Positions 60,000-64,000 of a DNA stretch of 64,000 bases are shown here, in pieces. The stretch is from Rhizophagus clarus (lineage: Eukaryota > Glomeromycota > Glomeromycetes > Glomerales > Glomeraceae), in contig BLAL01000012.1 in assembly GCA_015698045.1 (NCBI GenBank), positions 2,480,001 through 2,544,000 on the forward strand, written 5' to 3'. Made by a program: the position numbers and the translations under genes. Each line of letters opens with the position of its first letter. The first letter of the stretch is position 1. Under the pieces are notes generated by a model that saw nothing but the letters and a program-made list of their open reading frames with translations, was not told the origin of the DNA and did no database searches.

Positions 60000-60240
60000 C
60001 TAAAATGTAGGTGGCAATATAATTAAATAAGAAAGCTGAAGCAACATTAAGACTATCATCTAATTCTTCAGCTTTGATTGATTCTTTAACTAATTCTTTT
60101 GCAGGTTCTATCAAGGTCAGAAGAAAAAAAATTATGAAAGGAAGATATATCACAGAAAATGCATTGCTAAAATGGTTATTTACCTTGTTTCTGTAATTGT
60201 AGATACTCTAATAATTCTGCTATTTCATCATTTTTCTTCT
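60000..60240 (-). pseudogene. Two-exon fragment of an unrecognised helical protein
   Basis: On the minus strand, KQKKNDEIAELLEYLQLQKQ (60185-60240) ends at a GTAAAT donor. A 77-bp intron (60108-60184, ending TTGATAG) joins EPAKELVKESIKAEELDDSL and a hydrophobic helical stretch (ASAFLFNYIATYILA) down to about 60000. Phase is kept across the junction. No start or convincing end was found, so it is the residue of a larger gene or an exon whose partners decayed. 60241-60670 is empty. Confidence 0.35.
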
Positions 60241-60670
60241 GCTTCAAAATTAAATAAGGTGATTTTATAATAATATAAATGTAACCTTTACAAAATTAAC
60301 CTAAGTTTTCTTTCTAGAATCAGTTTAATTCTCTTATTGTAAATTTTGTCAAGTTATCTCCCTTAGCAAAATAGAGATTGTAAAAACATCTTTTGAATCA
60401 TTGGGCATCTCAATTTTTTACAGAACAATGTCTTAAGCCTTATGTTTAACCTTTTTTGTAAAGACATTAATATTATCTTCAGTATTAACTTAAATGATAT
60501 ATTTTCCTAATCTGATATGAAAATGAACAAATGAGTTTGATATCCATCATGATTCTGTATTAATTGCTCATAATAAATAAAGTTATATATTTATACTTCA
60601 ATTTTTACAGTTTTTTCCCATGACAAATAGGTTAAAGGGCAGATTATCAGTCAATTATTGCAGTTAATAA

Positions 60671-60678
60671 CTCTTGGC
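60671..60678. repeat. Target-site duplication CTCTTGGC (right copy CTCTTGGT, 63176-63183)
   Basis: Eight-base flanks matching at seven positions, directly outside TAGTGTTCTGC and GCGGAATACTA. This fixes the ends of the element. Confidence 0.82.
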
Positions 60679-60929
60679 TAGTGTTCTGCACAAATCAAAT
60701 TAGACCAAATCAGGTTAGATTTGAAATTTGATTTGATCAAATCAAATCTGAAAAGTTTGAATTCGGATTTGAATCAAACTATTCAAATCTGATTTGAAAT
60801 TTGATTCGAATTTGATTTGATTTGATTTAAATTTGATTTGATTCAAATCAAATTTAAATTCAAATCAAATCAAATTCATTCAAATAGATTTGTGATTTGG
60901 TTTGATTTGTTGAATTTTAAATAAAAAAA

Positions 60930-61105
60930 TGTGTTTTGCAACGCAATATTAATAAAAATGTTGCGAAACATTTTTTTTAAATTAAAAATGCATTTCGCAA
61001 CACAATACTAATAAAAAAAACATTGCGAAATGTTTTTTTTAATTATTTAAATAAAAAATGCATTTTGCAACGCATTATTAATAAAAAAATGTTGTAAAAC
61101 GTATT
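60930..61105. repeat. Three ~75-bp units with inverted GCAACG / CGAAAC arms
   Basis: AAAAATGCATTTTGCAACGC followed by ATTAATAAAAA and TGTTGCGAAAC repeats three times within the left part of the element. Variants differ mainly at CG/TG/CA sites. Confidence 0.75.
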
Positions 61106-61439
61106 TCTTTAGTGTGTTTAAGGAGGGTTGGACATCATGTGGTTGCAGTAACTACCAATAATCAATATAACTCATATATGGGTTTGCGTAGAGTTTATAT
61201 GAAATTACTTTTTAAACCTACAAATTGAGTTTGCATAGATCGGTCAATTTGGGATATTATGTTTGTGTGGAGTTTATAATAGATATATGTGGATTTATTT
61301 TTAAAAAATACTAATTTCAGTAAATTAAATTACTCGGTATTTACCAAAATTTATTTTATTTTATTTATTTTTTCACTTTTTTTTGGTATTTTATACCAAA
61401 TTTATTTATTTTTATTATTCTTTTTCAGGTTTTAATACC

Positions 61440-62790
61440 CTAATTCCAAAAGTCCGGTCATGTTTTTCACCCGGTAACACTACAAAAAATAAAAAAAAAT
61501 AATTAATTTGTTAAAAAAAATACTGAAAAACACTTCCCCCACCCTCCCTTACCTTAATTCCAAAAGTCTGGTCATGCTTTTCGTCTGGCAACACTACAAA
61601 AAAATAAAAAAAAATAATTAATTAGTTAAAAAAAATACTGAAAAACACTTCCCACATCCTCCCTTACCTTAATTCCAAAAGTCCGGTCATGCTTTTCATC
61701 TGGCAACACTACAAAAAAATAAAAAAAAAGTTAATACTTAATTAATTAAAAAAAACAACGAAACACCTTCCCCAACCCTCCCTTATCTTAATTCCAAAAG
61801 TCCAGTCGTGCTTTTCGTTCGGCAACACTACAAAAAGTAAAAAAAAAGTTAATGCTTAAATTAATTAAAAAAAACAACGAAACACCTCCCCCAACCCCTC
61901 CCTTACCTTAATTCCAAAAGTCCGGTTGTACCTTTCGTCTGGCAACACTACAAAAAATAAAAAAAAAATAATTAATTAAATAGTTAAAAAAACACCAAAA
62001 AATACTTCCCCACCCTTCCTTACCTTGATTCCAAAAGTCCGGTCGTGCTTTTCGTCTGGCAACACTACAAAAAGTAAAAAAAAAGTTAATACTTAAATTA
62101 ATTAAAAAAAACAACGAAACACCTCCCCAAACCCCTCCCTTACCTTAATTCTAAAAGTCTGGTCATGCCTTTCGTCTGGCAACACTACAAAAAATAAAAA
62201 TAAAAAATAATTAATTAATTAGTTAAAAAAAACACCGAAAAACACTTCTCACCCTTCCTTACCTTAATTCTAAAAGTCCAGTCGTGCTTTTCGTCTGGCA
62301 ACACTACAAAAAGTAAAAAAAAAGTTAATACTTAATTAATTAAAAAAAAAACAACAAAACACCTCCCCCAACCCCTCCCTTACCTTAATTCCAAAAGTCT
62401 GGTCATGCATTTCGTCTGGCAACACTACAAAAAAATAAAAAAAATAATTAATTAAATAGTTAAAAAAACACCGAAAAACACTTCTCCACCCTCCCTTACC
62501 TTAATTCCAAAAGTCTGGTCATGTTTTTCGTCTGGCAACACTACAAAAAGTAAAAAAAAAGTTAATACTTAAATTAATTAAAAAAAAATAACGAAACACC
62601 TCCCCCAACCCCTCCCTTACCTTAATTCCAAAAGTCCGGTCGTGCCTTTCGTCTGACAACACTACAAAAAATAAAAATAAAAAATAATTAATTAATTAGT
62701 TAAAAAAACACGCAAAAATACTTCTCATCCTCCCTTACCTTAATTCCAAAAGTCCGATCATGCCTTTCGTCTGGCAACACTACAAAAATA
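61440..62790. repeat. Minisatellite array, ~119-bp units, 12 copies
   Basis: Same unit as at 195-2165, with the same A and B tails (order A A B B A B A B A B A). Twelve units here against seventeen in the other copy account for the ~600-bp length difference between the two elements. Confidence 0.92.
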
Positions 62791-63183
62791 AACTGATAAA
62801 TGATTAAAAAAAAGATTGGATATTTGGATTATCTGATTAGATCGGCAAGTCACATGACCCTGCCTTTATACATTTGTGAGTATTGTTCGGGGTCCTGTAA
62901 TTACGTTTAACCAGGTTATGTATATTTAATTCGATTTGATTTGGATTTGATTTGGATTTGTCAGATTTGATTTGGATTTGATTGAATTAGTTTAAACTAA
63001 TTTGAATTTGATTTGAAATCGAATCAAATCTTTTTTTTTTAATTTGGATTTGAACTCAAATCTTGTTTTGAAGTTTGGATTTGATTTGCAAATCAAAATT
63101 ATCAAATCAAATCAAATCAAACTTCAAATCAAATCCGAATTAATTTGATTTGACCAAATCGTTTGCGGAATACTACTCTTGGT

Positions 63184-64000
63184 TAACAGTATAGGGTAAA
63201 TTATGACTCTTTTGATATGATTAATAATGAATTTTATAGAAATTTTTGTGGTTTTAACCCTCCATTTCTTTAAAGGTCTCATCATAGACTAATTTTCTTC
63301 GTACTTCAAAAAATCATAGAGAATTTTCATATATGTTTTATTTTTATTGTTTATGATTATAAATATAATGTATGAAACTATAAGTTAAACTATATACAAT
63401 AAGTATACAAAAAAATTCTGTATGGACGTGAGCCTAGTTTCTAACTGAATTTTTGAACAAAATGAAATAATTTATACAGTTAATCAGTTTTACTGAAATT
63501 TATTGGCTAAAACTCTGTAATAAGTGTAAAAATATAGATACTGCACATATATGTGTGTAATTAAACATTCTCTGAGCTAGTGATAATTGTTCCAAATTAG
63601 TGTTTGCTAAATAATACAGATCAATATCTTAGTCAGAACCTTTAAGTGATAAAAACAACACAAAATATCTTAATTGACCAGGTCTATATGATGTACTAAA
63701 AATAGGTCAACTAGCATGATTAATCAACAAGATGATTAGGATACTGTATCATAATAAATAATAGTAAGTTTACCATTATTTACACTGGCTATTTTACATT
63801 CTACACCTACCCATTATGACAGTATCTTTTATTTATTGCTAATTTGTCATTTACCTTAATAATCTTCGCAAAACAAAGGTCTTGAAGTTATGCTTTTGCA
63901 TCTATACTAATCCAATTATCTGGGATTTTATAACTATATTTGTCTACATAATTGACCACGTAGATTTGTTAGTATTGCTATCTAATAAGGCAAAATCATA
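63184..64000. other. AT-rich sequence without recognised features
   Basis: No coding frame, repeat or element end was seen between the right target duplication and the window end. Confidence 0.5.

Larger units (their letters stand above)
60679..63175. mobile_element. Complete non-autonomous hAT-like element carrying a minisatellite, 2,497 bp
   Basis: Ends are TAGTGTTCTGCACAAATCAA and, reversed, TAGTATTCCGCAAACGATTT, flanked by an 8-bp duplication. Subterminal regions 60690-60905 and 62925-63160 are dense in AAATCAAATC / GATTTGATTTG, which can pair across the element. Inside the left part are three ~75-bp units with GCATTTCGCAAC and GTTGCGAAAC (60930-61100). A unique segment (61110-61430) follows, then the minisatellite (61440-62790). 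There is no coding sequence, so mobilisation would need a transposase supplied elsewhere. The partner copy is at the window start. Confidence 0.88.

Overview
This window looks like eukaryotic nuclear DNA from a transposon-rich, very AT-rich fungal genome. Many short introns (about 45-105 bp, mostly 60-80) with GT...AG ends interrupt the genes. The coding fragments resemble families I associate with arbuscular mycorrhizal fungi (Glomeromycotina, Rhizophagus type). That taxon call is inference from memory, not from a search. I found no rRNA, tRNA, CRISPR or bacterial operon.

Layout. 1-2557 is the right part of a non-autonomous hAT-like element filled with a ~119-bp minisatellite; a complete copy lies at 60679-63175. 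2.56-4.3 kb is a decaying tandem repeat. 4.3-9.4 kb holds two broken genes with a Tc1/mariner-type MITE (7459-7986) and pyrimidine-rich repeats between coding parts. 10.5-14.65 kb has two unrecognised genes, one with ten exons and two lesions. 15569-17823 is a second minisatellite-filled element with hAT-like ends. 19.6-21.9 kb is a Helitron replicase relic, and 22.3-23.3 kb a broken gene that may be its OB-fold partner. 25-31 kb carries a dead Tc1/mariner element, four small inverted-repeat elements and a protein-kinase relic. 31.6-34.1 kb is a pogo/Tigger element, 35.0-38.5 kb a full hAT element with perfect 8-bp target duplication, and 38.6-42.6 kb a MULE-like element with a SWIM zinc finger. 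44181-52452 is a nearly intact LINE with poly-A tail and 15-bp target-site duplication. 53-60 kb is mostly non-coding with one heavily decayed gene and a ~515-bp duplication.

Only two genes look undamaged: 42771-43721 (three exons, membrane segments) and 52507-53167 (two exons, minus strand). Neither matches a family I recognise. The LINE inserted about 43 bp beyond the stop codon of the second.

The most distinctive signals are: (i) several unrelated elements that share TAGnGTT-type ends, 8-bp target duplications where visible, subterminal motif clusters and a large minisatellite cargo; (ii) damage concentrated at CpG sites, both as CGA to TGA stops and as CG/TG/CA variation between minisatellite units, suggesting methylation-driven decay; (iii) a 773-nt two-frame open overlap between the LINE's two ORFs.
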